The position numbers and the translations under genes were made by a program. DNA of 64,000 nt, taken from Azolla caroliniana (Eukaryota > Polypodiophyta). The notes beneath the pieces are model-generated. The model ran no database searches, was not told the DNA's origin, and worked only from the letters and a program-made list of their open reading frames with translations. Every line of letters starts with the position of its first letter. Positions within the stretch are counted from its first letter, which is position 1. Shown in pieces: positions 9,501 to 20,676 of this stretch. Location of the stretch: contig JBHGNT010000018.1 in the NCBI GenBank assembly GCA_043228905.1, positions 7,192,001 through 7,256,000 on the forward strand. The letters run 5' to 3'.

Positions 9501-9930
9501 TGTATTGGCAATGCTCACAAAACTAATGGCCGGAATAGAAGAGATTTGGGCACTGGGATGTAACCTGACCGTGGATAGCTGCCATAATGAGAACACTAGA
9601 AGATTGGGCAAAAATATTCCTCTCTCCCATTAAGTGATATATTGAGAATGCAAGGTATATAGATTGGGTTCTTCAACAAGTAGGAGGGTCTCTTTGTAGA
9701 TCAACCACCCTCTCGATGAGAATCTTGTTCGGAGATAAACATTGTTGAATGATTAGATTGAGATTAAAGATAAACTCCAATCCAGGATGTCATGGAGACC
9801 CAAAGTAAAAACACTCGGAAGATTAAGTTTTACCTATCAAATGTTGATCATGACATAATGCTATAGATGTGGTCTTGAACCAACTCAAAATCCCTCGCAT
9901 GTGTCGGAATCAAGAAACCAATGTCATGAA

Positions 9931-10788
9931 TAGCAATGGGCCTGGTTCGGTTTCGGTTTGGTTTGGTTTCTTGGCCTTGAAACCAAACCAAACCAAACCA
10001 AACCAAACCAAACCAAACCATTTATTAATAAAAAAACCGAACCAAATTGTTTTAAAATTTATGAAGCCATTTAAACCGAACCGTTTAGAGCCGAACCGTT
10101 TAAAGCATAGGAGAAACCAAATCGTTTACGAAAAATTTAAAACCAAACCAAACTAGTTTATCATAAATCAAAACCAAACCAAACCAAACCATTTTTTATT
10201 GATATTAATCATTATACTTATTATAAATTTGTGTGAGAAAATCATCATAAATTTTGTCATCATACTTATTATAAAATTTGTCATCATACTTATCATAATT
10301 TTGGTCATTATACTTATCATAATTTTGGTCATTATACTTATCATAATTTTGGTCATCATACTAATCATAAATTTGATCATCATACTAATCATAAATTTGA
10401 TCATTATACTAATCATAAATTTGATCATCATACTTATAATAATTGATCATCATAAATGAAAAAGAGACTCTACATATAATACATATAAAATTTAATAAGT
10501 TAAAACAAGAGTTTAAAATTAAAAGTTGAAAGTTATAACTTCTAGAAAATATTTATGAGTATTTTTTAACCTATAAACCTATAAACCTTTAAACCTTTAA
10601 ATCGAACCACATAAACAAAAACGATAAGCCGCTAAGCCGCTCAATTCAAAAGCGAACCGAACCGAACCAAAACCGATTAGTAACATTTGAAACCAAACCA
10701 AACTGTTTAGTTGTCTTTGAACCTATAAACCGTTAAGCCACGGTTTTTCGGTTCGGTTCGGTTTGAGCCGAAACCGGGCCCATTGCTA
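9931..10788. mobile_element. hAT-type non-autonomous element (MITE) with 8-bp TSD
   Basis: Terminal inverted repeats TAGCAATGGGCC(T/C)GGTT at each end enclose 858 bp. The same 8 bases, GTCATGAA, lie directly outside both ends (9923-9930 and 10789-10796), the TSD length of the hAT superfamily. The subterminal parts are inverted arrays of AACCAAACC/GGTTTGGTT, and the centre is an AT-rich 24-bp minisatellite. There is no transposase. It sits in old Copia M sequence, so it is younger than that. Confidence 0.88.
10210..10456 (+). repeat. 24-bp minisatellite within the hAT MITE
   Basis: About ten imperfect copies of a 24-bp unit of the form CTTATCATAATTTTGGTCAT-TATA. Long open frames on both strands here (rich in Ile, Met, Leu) come only from the repeat. 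Confidence 0.85.
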
Positions 10789-10984
10789 GTCATGAACACA
10801 TGCAAACTAGTAGGTTTGTTTGTTGTAAGCTGAACTTTTTCTTCAATGGCACTGTCCAAAGTAAGGATGTTCAAACTTCACATCGATGGTATAATCATTA
10901 TCGGGTCACATTGACAAATGTTGTCGACAAAGGTTGATGCAACACGATTCCCCTCTTCCACCCATTTGTCTTGGTTGTTGGATT

Positions 10985-11534
10985 TGTTGGGAATATGTCC
11001 CTCCAGTGGGAGGATGATCCGACTATTCGGAAAGCCGACAATCGAAGAGTCGGAAAACAAGAGCCGAGTATATGAGGAATTGTGTATATAGCCAACTTGG
11101 GAGATTATATTTGTAAATAGTCTGAATGAGTGCGCCCCATGAGGGCTATGTATGTAAATAACCAGAAAGTTGCGTAAGTGTATATGCAACTAGGGCAAAC
11201 TTATAGAAAACATAAGTTAGTGAAAAATAGAGATTAGAGTGATGAACAGAGTAGAATAGAGTGTGTGCGAGCCGTGCCATAACTATGTTTGTAATAGCAG
11301 ACGCGAAGAGCCCTGTGTGGCTGATACACTCGACAGAGTGTTGTAATCATCTCTAGTGTATATCCACTATTTGGATAGTGAAGTTCTATTCCCGTGGTTT
11401 TCCCCGTTTTAGGGTTTCCACGTAAATCTCTGTGTACATCTGTTTATCTTGTCTTTTCTGGCATTTCTGTGTGATTCGTATTTTAGCGCGTAGTTCCTTC
11501 ATTGTGATTTATATTCCGCAACGATTTCTCAGCA
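10985..11534 (+). mobile_element. Copia solo LTR with perfect TSD
   Basis: A 550-bp unit starting TGTTGGGAAT and ending TTCTCAGCA, flanked on both sides by GGATT (10980-10984 and 11535-11539). It has no internal region. Segments such as the GGGCTATGTATGTAAATA stretch and CTAGGGCAAACTTA align with the LTRs of Copia I (36964-42390), so it belongs to the same lineage. It was probably produced by recombination between the two LTRs of a full element. Confidence 0.88.
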
Positions 11535-11539
11535 GGATT

Positions 11540-12525
11540 TGCTAGATCTGTGAGCTTTGTCAATTAGTCTTCAAGGCTCTACATTTGGATTTTACGACCA
11601 TAATCGTAACCATAGTTGTGGGCTAATTAGTAAGGATGAAGGCTAAGGATTGAGTTATCTCAATCTTACAGTGGGAGAAAACTTTGGAGTGTTCAATCAC
11701 TTGACTACTTTTTATAAGAAAAGCAACCAGGTGTGAAACACGCAAGGGCCTAGGGTTTGAGCCCATATAAGAAGGTTAGCTACCTTTGTGAAAGGGGATC
11801 TCTTAATCTTTATTTTTTTGAGATAGAGAGTCCAAAATTGTTTGATTGCTTGTTAAGTTTGAGATTACAATTCTCAATTTGGCAAGTTTTGTCATGTTAT
11901 TTGACACCAAGAAATGTGTTCCTACTCTCTAGACAACATGGGTTCGATACCCAATCACTGGATACTCTTCACCAAAGGATTGTGGTAGGAGGGATGGTAA
12001 TAAATAGATTACAAGTAAATTAACTAGCCAGATCGACTATCACAATTTGGTTACAAGCACAGAAGGATTCAACTATAGCCGAATCAGCTAACACACTCAA
12101 CATAGTTCGAATCGGCTCCACCACCGATCGGCTAATAGCAACACAAAAACTGAGTACTTGATTAAGAATTAACACATATATCAATGAACACAAAGGCTTT
12201 AATCACATATATCAATGAACACAAAGGCTACGGTATACACAAAGCTCTTTAGTATTAAACTCACAATATACAATTGTTTATGTACAAGGTTCATGCCCCT
12301 TTTATAGGTAAACATGTAGTGTTACAAGTTATAACGCCAAATCGGATTGACACATCCTTTTGGATCGACACATCCTTTTGGTTCTTGCTGAGCCATCTCA
12401 TCGTCATCCGCATTCGGCTCTACTTGTGCCATCGACACCTGTTCTTGTTGCTCTCCTTCCCTCAACTGATTGTTTTCGGCTTCTTCCTTTGGCATCTCCT
12501 GATTCGACTGCTCGTCCTCTCTTGG
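11540..12525. other. Unassigned region with possible LTR debris
   Basis: A perfect 26-bp direct duplication (12173-12198, 12204-12229) contains TATCAATGAACACAAAGGCT. On the minus strand a TATA-like CCTATAAAAGGGG (near 12294-12306), followed by transcript-like sequence, suggests part of an old LTR at about 12030-12345. Next to it a short acidic, Gln-rich minus-strand frame (12322-12540) resembles a retrotransposon linker. No TSD or full LTR can be defined. Confidence 0.35.
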
Positions 12526-12774
12526 TGTAGAATTAGGCAACTATACAAATAGTGAATGATTGCTAGAGAGAGAGATCACACATACACAAAATTGTTCTAT
12601 ATTGATTGTATTATGTTACATTAGCCAAATGGCTTGTTTGTAGAGACGATGGACAAAAAGTTATGTCTCTTCAATGAAGAGTTTTATCTAAAGTTTAATA
12701 ATAAATAACTCTTCGTAATTACTTAAATATTTCTAATTAATAATAATATAATTTTTAGGTTAAATATTTCCACA
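12526..12774 (-). repeat. 3' LTR of element A
   Basis: A 249-bp unit; on the minus strand it begins TGTGGAAATATTTAACC and ends CTAATTCTACA. The pyrimidine run at 12775-12788 (complement of a polypurine tract, AGGGGGGT) lies directly inside it. The matching 5' LTR segment is 57137-57360. Confidence 0.85.
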
Positions 12775-12852
12775 ACCCCCCTTAAGCTAAATATTATTTT
12801 ATTCAAAAGTATTGTCGTTCGAAGAATAGTTTGCCATTGTTAGACCAATCTT

Positions 12853-14685
12853 TCAGCAACAAGCGATATGCTTTGTTTGAGGTACTGGATTTGTTAGAAA
12901 ATTGGCCCATATTAGTGTTGTGGACACATACTTCAAATCTAGCTTCACCTCTTTGATTAAGTCTCGTAGAAAGTGATGCTTGAAAGAGACATGTCGAATA
13001 TTATCACTCATTTTCGGATTACAAGCTAACTTTATACATGATTGATTATCACAATGAAGGATTAGTGTTGAAGTCTTAAACAAGTTAAGTTCTTCAAGTA
13101 TGGAACGAATCCATATTCCTTCTTTTGCAGTGAGTGCGGCAGCTACATATTCGACTTTCGTTGAAGGTAGTGCGACCGTTGTTTGCTTCTTAGACCTCCA
13201 TGCTATAGCGGCTTCGGTGAGACAATATACGAAGCCACTTGTCGACTTACGACCATCAATATCTCCCCCTAATCTGAGTCTGTCCAACCAGACAGTTGTG
13301 ATGGATTGGTGTCCATCCTTCAAGCTTCATGTTGATGGACTTTGATTGCAATATGGAGTAAGTTAACACCATATCTTTTGTTCGTTTTAGGTAATGTAGG
13401 AGTCGTTTTAATGCTTGCCAATGTTTTGGTCTGAGATCCTGCATAAATCTTGAAAGAATTCCAGGTGTGAAACATAAATTGCGACGTGTACAACTAACAA
13501 GGTAGCGTATACATCCAAGAATTTTCTTGTAAGGAACATTGAGCATTTCATCTCGTTCTTTGATTGTTCTAGGAGCATTTTCGATTGATAATTTGCATGG
13601 AGTTGACATGGGTGTAGAGATAGGCTTGCAATGTAGCATGTCAAAACGTTTTAATACACTTTCAATGTATTGAGTTTGGGAAAGAGAAATGGTTCCTTTG
13701 GTACGATCTCTTTGAAGGTTCATTCCAAGGAAATACTTCATTGGACCAAGGTCAATTACTGGAAAAGCTTGTTGAAGTTCCTTCTTCGCAAGTTGTAGAT
13801 ACGCGAGTGAGTTGGCAAGTAGAGGTAAGTCATCGACATAAACACCGATTATGATGAAATTATTCTTAGCTCTTTTAATGTATACATTTGGTTCATTCTT
13901 TAATCGTTTATAACCATGGTTAGTTAGAAAATTATGAAGGCGATGATACCAAATTCGTGGAGATTGTCGTAGACCGTATAAGGATTGATGTAGACGACAT
14001 ATAACATTTGGTTGAGTTGAATCTTCAAAATGTGGTGGTTGTTGCATATAGATCTCTTCTTCAAGTTCTCTATGAAGGAAAGCGGTTTGAACATCTAAGT
14101 GATGGAGTTCCAAATCAAGTTCGACGGCGAGAGAGACGAATATGTGAAACGTGATACTTCGCAATGTAGGGCTAAATGTATCTTTGAAGTCGATTCTGGG
14201 TATTTGTGAAAAACCACAAGCTACGAGACGAGCTTTGATATGTATAATATTTCTAGTAGCATCGGTCTTCTTCCGAAGAACCCACTTACAACTAACAATT
14301 TGTCGATTAGGTGGAAGTTCGACAAGACTCCAAGTTTTGTTCTTCATTAAGGCTGTCAACTCTTCTTCCATGGCTGCTCTCCATTTCGGGCCATCGGTAC
14401 TGGACAATGCTTCTCGAATGGTAATAATTAACTCATTTGTGGTATCCGGTTCTTCTTCAACTATGAGGGCGTCCATATCAAGGTCCACAAAGTGTGCCTC
14501 GAATTGGTCGAGTTCCTTATAGATATCGGTCAAGGAGCGCGTACGGTGAGGTGGTGAGTCGTCATCAGATGAGTTTGAATAGTCTTGCGAGGGTTGTGAT
14601 TTTGAGTTGGTTGAATAATCACTAGTGACATAAGGTGAGTGAAGATGAAATGGTGGAATGATTTGAAGGGTTTGGGACATTTCAA
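12853..14685 (-). pseudogene. Copia A reverse transcriptase and RNase H
   Basis: From 14685 downwards on the minus strand: the end of the integrase-RT linker (SLTDIYKELDQFEAHF), then RT blocks KWRAAMEEELTAL, WSLVELPPN, LDVQTAFLHRELEEEIYMQQ, ICRLHQSLYGLRQSPR and catalytic YVDD (GVYVDDLPLLA), followed by YFLGMNLQRD. A frameshift at about 13256-13345 separates RT from RNase H. RNase H continues with DGRKSTSGFVYCL, STKVEYVAAA and HCDNQSCIKLACNP. The frame is remarkably open for an old copy. The N-terminal 100 or so residues of the long open frame beyond 14685 belong to the LTR of element C and are not A protein. Confidence 0.85.
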
Positions 14686-15288
14686 TGTTATTGGTTTTAG
14701 GATTAGGGTTAATGATGATAATGATAAATATAGGAATAGGGTTAACAATCATGGTAGATTGATAATGTATGTGTGATGATGATGGTGAGAGATCATGACG
14801 TGCATCAAGAATCATTGCCCATCGTTGTGATGATGGAGATAAGCATTGTAGAATGGTGGAGATGGTGAATGGTATGATGGTGAGAGAGAACATATAGAGA
14901 AGCATTGCGGGGTGGGGGGTGGTGCCTAGAATGGCTCCACCCCCCTCCCAAGGGGGTTCAACGTTGAGGGGAAGAGAGAGAGAGAGAGAGAGAGAGATGA
15001 AAAGAGAGATAGAGAGAAATGATTCCTTTTTCATTCATTCCCCATAAGGGGGTTAAATAGTACAAGAGGGGGTAGATACAAAGGGGTGTAAGCCCCCTAG
15101 AGGATTCATACTGGACACTCACTCACACCTCCTCGTATCCATCCACATGCACACACATGTGCATGTGTTCACATACGTATCGACTCACAATTACATTTAT
15201 GCCCCCTACACACACACAACAATCATCATGATAACATTTGACCCTCATTCATCACATTGACTCTCCGTACATCTCGTACGGGGTAACA
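14686..15288 (+). repeat. 5' LTR of element C
   Basis: TGTTATTGGTTTTAGG...GGGGTAACA. It contains a (GA)n tract at about 14974-14998 and, near its end, the perfect hairpin CCGTAC-ATCTC-GTACGG (about 15266-15282). A fragment of about 160 bp at its right end was the source of a misleading open frame fused to Copia A. Confidence 0.92.
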
Positions 15289-15292
15289 CAAT

Positions 15293-15547
15293 ATGGCACG
15301 CCCGTGGGAAAGTGCCTTGCACGTCGATCCCACATGCCTTGATGATGATATTTCTTCAACCGGAACTTCCATCGGTCTCTTCAACAATCGACTCCCTCGA
15401 TCGGAGTGCTTGACTCGAACCTCTTTGTCGGTCAGCAAATCTTTCCGCGACACAAACATTCTCGTTCTGTCGGCTTACGAACTTCGTCATGGGTCTAAAA
15501 TCATGTCGTATGAATGTGTGTTCTTCCTTTGTTTTGAGTGTGTGTGA
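15293..15547 (+). CDS. Small ORF overlapping the primer site of element C
   Basis: An 84-codon frame whose ATG overlaps the putative primer-binding site TGGCACGCCCGTGGGA (15294-15309). The same frame, same length and same start occurs in copy D (27401-27655), beginning MA(R/C)PWESALHVDPTCLDDD. The two copies differ at about a dozen residues, so I cannot tell selection from shared recent ancestry. No domain is recognisable. It could be a leader peptide or simply a conserved leader sequence that happens to be open. Confidence 0.35.
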   Translation: MARPWESALHVDPTCLDDDISSTGTSIGLFNNRLPRSECLTRTSLSVSKSFRDTNILVLSAYELRHGSKIMSYECVFFLCFECV

Positions 15548-17545
15548 GTAGTCTTGGGGATTTTCACAATTCTAGTGGTGCCCTCTTGTTTAAAAAAAAT
15601 TATATTGTACCCTTATGTTTATGAAATCTTTGTGAATACCCTTTATGTTTTTAAAATTTTGACAATGCCCTCAGGTTTTTGGAAATTTGTCGGATGCCCT
15701 CATTGTTTAGAAATTTCTTGGATGCTCTTTTATCATTCTCTTTTTCCCTCATTTTTCTGTTTTTGTCTTTTCTTTTTCTTGCTCTTGTATCTCTGTCTCT
15801 CTCGTGCTCGCGTCTGTCTCTCTATGCCTTTCTCTTCTTCTATTTTCTTCTTTCTCTTCTTCTTTTTCTCTCTTATGCCACTGCTGCCTCTCTTTCCTCT
15901 TTCTTCTCTGCTTCTTCTCTTTCCCTTCTTCTGCTTCTGTCTCTTCTCTGTCTATCCATGTTTCTTTTGTCTTTCTCTTCTTGATCTATTTCTTCTTGTT
16001 TCTTATTCTCTGTTTCTCACAGTCTTTTGCTTTTGCTTGCTTCCTCTTTATCCTTGCCTTGTAGGCATCGTTTGCTGTTCTTCCTCTGCCCCTCGGCGGC
16101 ATGTCCAACGTTGTCGTCATCAGTTTTCTATCGTTGCCGTCCATCTCTATTTGGCCCGTCCGGGCACCGCCACTTCATCCGGCCGCGACTTCGACATTGT
16201 TTTTAGTCCCGTTCATTCCGGCTGGATGTCCGGCAGCCGCTTCCCGTTGTCACTATCTATCATTGTCCTTCCGTCGTGGTCGTCTTGCGTCTTGTCCGCT
16301 ATTCAACCTACGGTTTGGCCACAACTTTTGAGGTCTCCGGCTCTTTAGGTCTCTGTCTTGGCCGCTGTCTGGCCTCGTGCGTTTGTTTTGCCCGTCCGGT
16401 CCGGCTGCGTCGATTTTGATACCGTTTGGCCACTCCAGCCAGCCCCTTCGATGGCTCTTCGGTCGCTCTCTGGTTGACGCTTTTCCGGCCTCTCCTCCAT
16501 CTCAGTCGGTGTTGCCATTTTGGATGTAGTTGACTGCTCTTCCGCTCCTATCCAACCACACCGACTTCTCTTTCGCTGCTGTTCGTAGCTTTTTTTTTTT
16601 TTTTTTTTCGTCGTCATTCTCAATGAACGTTCTGCCGCCATTCGGCGTCGTCATTGTATTCCGGCCGTCGTTGTCGCTATCGTGTCGGTTCCGTCATCGT
16701 CCGACACCATCCATCGTCTTCCGCTCGTGCGTGTGCGTCCGGTCCGTCGTCCCGGGGGCCTGTCTGCTTCCCCGGCCTTGTCTGGCTGCTCCAGCCACTG
16801 TCCGGCAATTTCGACCAGTTTCCGGCCCTTCTGACTGCTTTTTCCGTTGTCTAGCTCAACTAGCCATGTCTGTCCGGTCCATCTCCAGATGTCTGGCTCG
16901 CTGGCCTTGTCGGCCCTACTGTCTTCTGGTTGCGTGTCCAGTCCGTCCGTCTGTGTTGTCCCATCCTATTGTGTCTTGTGTCTTTTTGGTCGCCTTTGTC
17001 TAGTGCATCCGGCCATATCTTTCTGGCACTGTTGGTTGATGTCTGGTTTGCGTCTGCATCTCCATCTCCGTCTTCTTTGACCCTTCGGTGTTAACCGACT
17101 TGGGTTTTGGTTCCGATTCCGGTTCCGACTGTCTGCGCGTTTCTTCTTCTGGAACCATTGCCCGTGCATTCTCAGCACATCCTGCCGGTATCCGCTCCAC
17201 ACACTGCGACTTTCTCCGCAGTCTCCTGGTGGGCTTGTCTTTCCGGTTGTGTTGGCACCGGTTCCCTCTGTGTTGCTGTTTGTCCAGCCGTGCATCTTGC
17301 ACCACACTTTTGAGAACACGCACATTGTCGCTAACCACTTTCGGAAACACACACATGGACATTAATCGCAACCTCGCACAAACATTGTTGTCATTCATGC
17401 ATTCCTCCATAAACTTCCTCCAACATCTTCATTGTCATTTTCGCGTTTCGCCATTTCTTGCACTTAGTTGCTATGGCTTGCACATCCGCGTATCATTCTT
17501 CGACTCCGTTTCCAAAGGGGGGTCGCCTTAGTGGTCGCCAAAAGG
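15548..17545 (+). other. Internal region of element C, non-coding as far as can be seen
   Basis: 15548-16060 is a pyrimidine-rich (TTCTCTTTCT-type) tract. 16060-17080 is rich in CCGG and TCTGGC. A T run of about 19 bases lies near 16590-16608. 17088-17531 is open in the plus frame for 147 codons, and the same frame is open in copy D (about 34910-35329, ending FDS(V/I)SKGGSP). Open frames exist on both strands, and composition alone can explain most of them. The purine-rich block AAAGGGGGGT lies at 17512-17521, 24 bases before the 3' LTR. Confidence 0.5.
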
Positions 17546-18148
17546 TGTTATTGGTTTTAGGATTAGGGTTAATGATGATAATGATAAATATAGGAATAGG
17601 GTTAACAATCATGGTAGATTGATAATGTATGTGTGATGATGATGGTGAGAGATCATGACGTGCATCAAGAATCATTGCCCATCGTTGTGATGATGGAGAT
17701 AAGCATTGTAGAATGGTGGAGATGGTGAATGGTATGATGGTGAGAGAGAACATATAGAGAAGCATTGCGGGGTGGGGGGTGGTGCCTAGAATGGCTCCAC
17801 CCCCCTCCCAAGGGGGTTCAACGTTGAGGGGAAGAGAGAGAGAGAGAGAGAGAGAGATGAAAAGAGAGATAGAGAGAAATGATTCCTTTTTCATTCATTC
17901 CCCATAAGGGGGTTAAATAGTACAAGAGGGGGTAGATACAAAGGGGTGTAAGCCCCCTAGAGGATTCATACTGGACACTCACTCACACCTCCTCGTATCC
18001 ATCCACATGCACACACATGTGCATGTGTTCACATACGTATCGACTCACAATTACATTTATGCCCCCTACACACACACAACAATCATCATGATAACATTTG
18101 ACCCTCATTCATCACATTGACTCTCCGTACATCTCGTACGGGGTAACA
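17546..18148 (+). repeat. 3' LTR of element C
   Basis: Identical by eye to 14686-15288, including the GA tract length. The right TSD TTCAA follows at 18149-18153. Confidence 0.92.
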
Positions 18149-18153
18149 TTCAA

Positions 18154-19030
18154 GAGTATATATTGATTAAAGTTCGAGAAATTTGATAAAGAGAGTGGTA
18201 AAGTGTTTAGTGTATTTAAACGTGGTGAAAGCGAGGTTGATGTAGGTGAAAGCGAGGTTGATGTAGCGGATGTGTTTGTGAGGCTATGTAAATGTGGAGA
18301 GTTGGATGGTGTGAAACCAATATCAAGATTTGGGTGAGTGTAGTTAGTTAGTTTAGGTTGGGTGGTTCTTTTAAGTTGGTTGGTTAGTTTTAAAGGTGTA
18401 TTTTCTATTTTACTTTTATTTTTATTAACTTTAAATTTAAAAGGTTGGTTTTTTTATGTAGACACAGTCGAACATGAGGAGTTCTTGGAGCAGAGAAGAT
18501 GGGAGGAGATGCAAGGGGTCGATGTGCAAGAGAGATCGGAGGAGGTGAAAGGGTTAGAGGTAGTGGCTGATCATCATGAATAAAAGGGCGAGGGATTACT
18601 ACATAACGATCAACAACATCAGGGATGTCATCAAAGTGAGAGGCGACGATGATATTGGAGGCTTTCTTCGATCGATTGCTAGCGGCAATAACAGCGGTCG
18701 CAACATTCTTTTGCTAGTGCGGCGATTATCATCATCAATGCTGTTGTGTTGGTGGCAAAAGGCGTTTGGGAGGTGGTGGTCGTCAATAGTAGGGATGTTT
18801 TGTTGGCGAGTGATGGTGACAACAACGGAAGTCAGCAATGGTGTTGTTTTGTTGGTGGCAGAAGTCGATGGCATTGGTGGCGGCAACGCTGTTTGGAGGG
18901 CAACAGACATAATAAGCAACGCTACTGTGTGGGCGGTAGAAGGCGGCGACGACGGTTCTGTTTGGAGGACGGCGTACGTCAGCGGTAATGTTGTTATGAG
19001 ATTGGCGAACAATGGCGGCATCATCTTCTA
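18154..19030 (+). pseudogene. Possible captured plant gene fragment inside Copia A
   Basis: This stretch lies where Copia A should have only a short integrase-RT linker. On the plus strand an open segment (about 18172-18332, ending GVKPISRFG) meets a good 5' splice-like site (GG|GTGAGTG). An AT-rich stretch follows with a strong 3' splice-like site (TTTTTTTATGTAG, ending at 18460). A second open segment (VEHEEFLEQRRWEEM) stops at about 18582. The two segments are one base out of frame, so any protein is broken. 18590-19030 is low-complexity trinucleotide-like sequence. I do not recognise the protein and found no TSD. Confidence 0.3.
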
Positions 19031-20180
19031 ATTGTTCACCTCCTTCACGAGTATCATTTTTACAGTTATGTGTTGGTGTTGTAGATTTAAGAAAAGGTGA
19101 CTCATCAAATTTGACATTTCGACTATAAAAGAAGGTGTTCTTGGTTGGGTTGAATAAACGGTAAGCTTTGTAGCCGTTTGCATCTTCGTATCCAACAAAA
19201 ATTGCTTTTCTAGCTCTTTGTTCTAACTTGGATCGTTTTCAACAGGAACGAAGGCGTATGCAAGGCAACCAAAATTTTTAAGATATTGCATATTTGGTTT
19301 TATTCTGAACCATAACTTGTATGGTGTGATTAACCCAAGTGTTCAATGATAGTGGAGATAACATGTTGTTGCGACAACTTCATCCCAAAATGAGGGCAAG
19401 AGTGATGGTAGGCTCAACATGCTCCGGGCCGAATTAAGGAGTGTTCGATTATTTTGTTCGGCGAGACCATTTTGTTGTGGTGTCGAAGGAACATAAATTT
19501 GTTGTAAAATTCCATGGTGTTTACAAAATTTTGTAAACTTGTTAGATGTATATTCTCCTCCTTCGTCAGATTGTAGACATTTCAATTGTAGATTTAGTTG
19601 CTTTTCTGTTAGTGATTTGTAGTTCCTAAAATCAATGAAAGCTTGGTCTTTGTTTTTGAGGAATGTTAGTAACGTAAACCTTGTATAATCATCGACGAAA
19701 CTAATGAAATATTTTGATTTTAAAAGTGATTGAGTTGGGAATGGACCACATATGTCACTATGGACGACTTCTTCGCGAATTACTTGTAGGAAGTTTTGAT
19801 GATGCCATTTTGTCGAACAAGCATGCCTCACATAAGACAATTTTGCAAAGCATATCCTTTGGGACTCCTTGAGCGAGCTTGTGAGTTTGGAGTGTTTGCA
19901 TAGCAGCAAGGTGTGGATGTCCGAGTCGATAGTGCCAAAGTAAGACGAGTTCTTGTTGTCTTTTGATTTCGGTTGTGTGAACTTCGATTTTTTATTGGGT
20001 TGTTGGATGTACCCTAATTGGATATAACCCTTGTCTTTTGCAGGAAATTCATACTGTGAGACCATTTGGTAGAAGGTGACGAATCACGATTTGGTTATGA
20101 TGGAACTCGATGATGGCTCCATTCAAAGTTGCTTGACTTATCAAGAGGAGGTTCTTGGTGATACTAGGCACGTGGTGCAC
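19031..20180 (-). pseudogene. Copia A integrase and GAG-pre-integrase region
   Basis: On the minus strand from 20180: HHVPSITKNLLLISQATLNG (end of protease region, start of GAG-pre-integrase), then the integrase core with the first Asp in HSDICGPF, the second in LQSDEGGEYTS and the Glu in QQNGLAEQNNRTLLNSARSM. The C-terminal part follows (KAIFVGYEDANGYKAY, NTFFYSRNVKFDES) after a frameshift near 19340 and a stop at about 19230. The three catalytic residues are present, so decay is mild. It joins across element B to the protease part at 55840. Confidence 0.82.
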
Positions 20181-20663
20181 TGAGAGGAATAGAACTCGGC
20201 CACAACCGAGTCTCAAACACTCAATGGAAGAAAACAAGAAAAATAGAAAGTAAAGTGACACAAGATGTTAACGTGGAAAACCCTGAATGGGGAAAACCAA
20301 TGGAGCTCACAAACTCCAACTATCACTATGAGAGGAAGGGTACAAAAAAGACTCATAGGCAACGATCTCGGGCTCTATACCTTCGCCAACCGACGGTTAC
20401 AACAGAAAGGCTTTCTGTATCTCTCTCTCTACCTCCCCCCCCCTCTCTCTCTATGTACAATGATAACAACTACAATAAACTACCACACTTAAACGTGATT
20501 GCCCTAAGTCATATTTATACTTATATGACTTTATGGATATTTACAAATATAGCCATGATAGACACATCAAAAACATATTTATATATATGTCCATGTATCT
20601 GGTTCATCCCAGATCCATCCGAATACCTTCCGGATCTCATCCAGAGGGACCAAAATCCTAACA
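20181..20663 (-). repeat. 3' LTR of element B, with polypurine tract complement
   Basis: A 483-bp unit; on the minus strand it starts TGTTAGGATTTTGG and ends ATTCCTCTCA. Its inner edge abuts AGCTCCCCCTTCA (20664-20676), the complement of a polypurine tract TGAAGGGGGAGCT. Confidence 0.85.
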
Positions 20664-20676
20664 AGCTCCCCCTTCA

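Larger units (their letters stand above)
14686..18148 (+). mobile_element. Element C: young non-autonomous LTR element without pol
   Basis: Two 603-bp LTRs (14686-15288, 17546-18148) that look identical base for base enclose 2257 bp. The TSD TTCAA lies at 14681-14685 and 18149-18153, and removing C rejoins the frame of Copia A on the minus strand (YTLEMSQT). No gag, protease, integrase or RT can be recognised; the interior is CT-rich, then CCGG-rich. Element D (26865-35907) is a second copy of the family. Identical LTRs make C one of the newest insertions here, so an autonomous helper must have been active recently. Orientation is inferred from the TGG primer site after the left LTR. Confidence 0.9.

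Noticed and set aside
10168-10459. Overlapping frames rich in Ile/Met on both strands
   Set aside because: They come from the 24-bp AT minisatellite in the MITE; no conserved codon pattern.
14686-15034. N-terminal 115 residues of the long minus frame that ends in Copia A RT
   Set aside because: That part is the LTR of element C read by chance in frame with A; the same peptide appears at 17546-17894 in the other LTR.
15554-16348. 264-codon plus frame rich in Leu, Phe, Ser, Cys that looks like a membrane protein
   Set aside because: It is a translation of the CT-rich tract inside element C; all three plus frames look alike and the D copy does not keep the frame.
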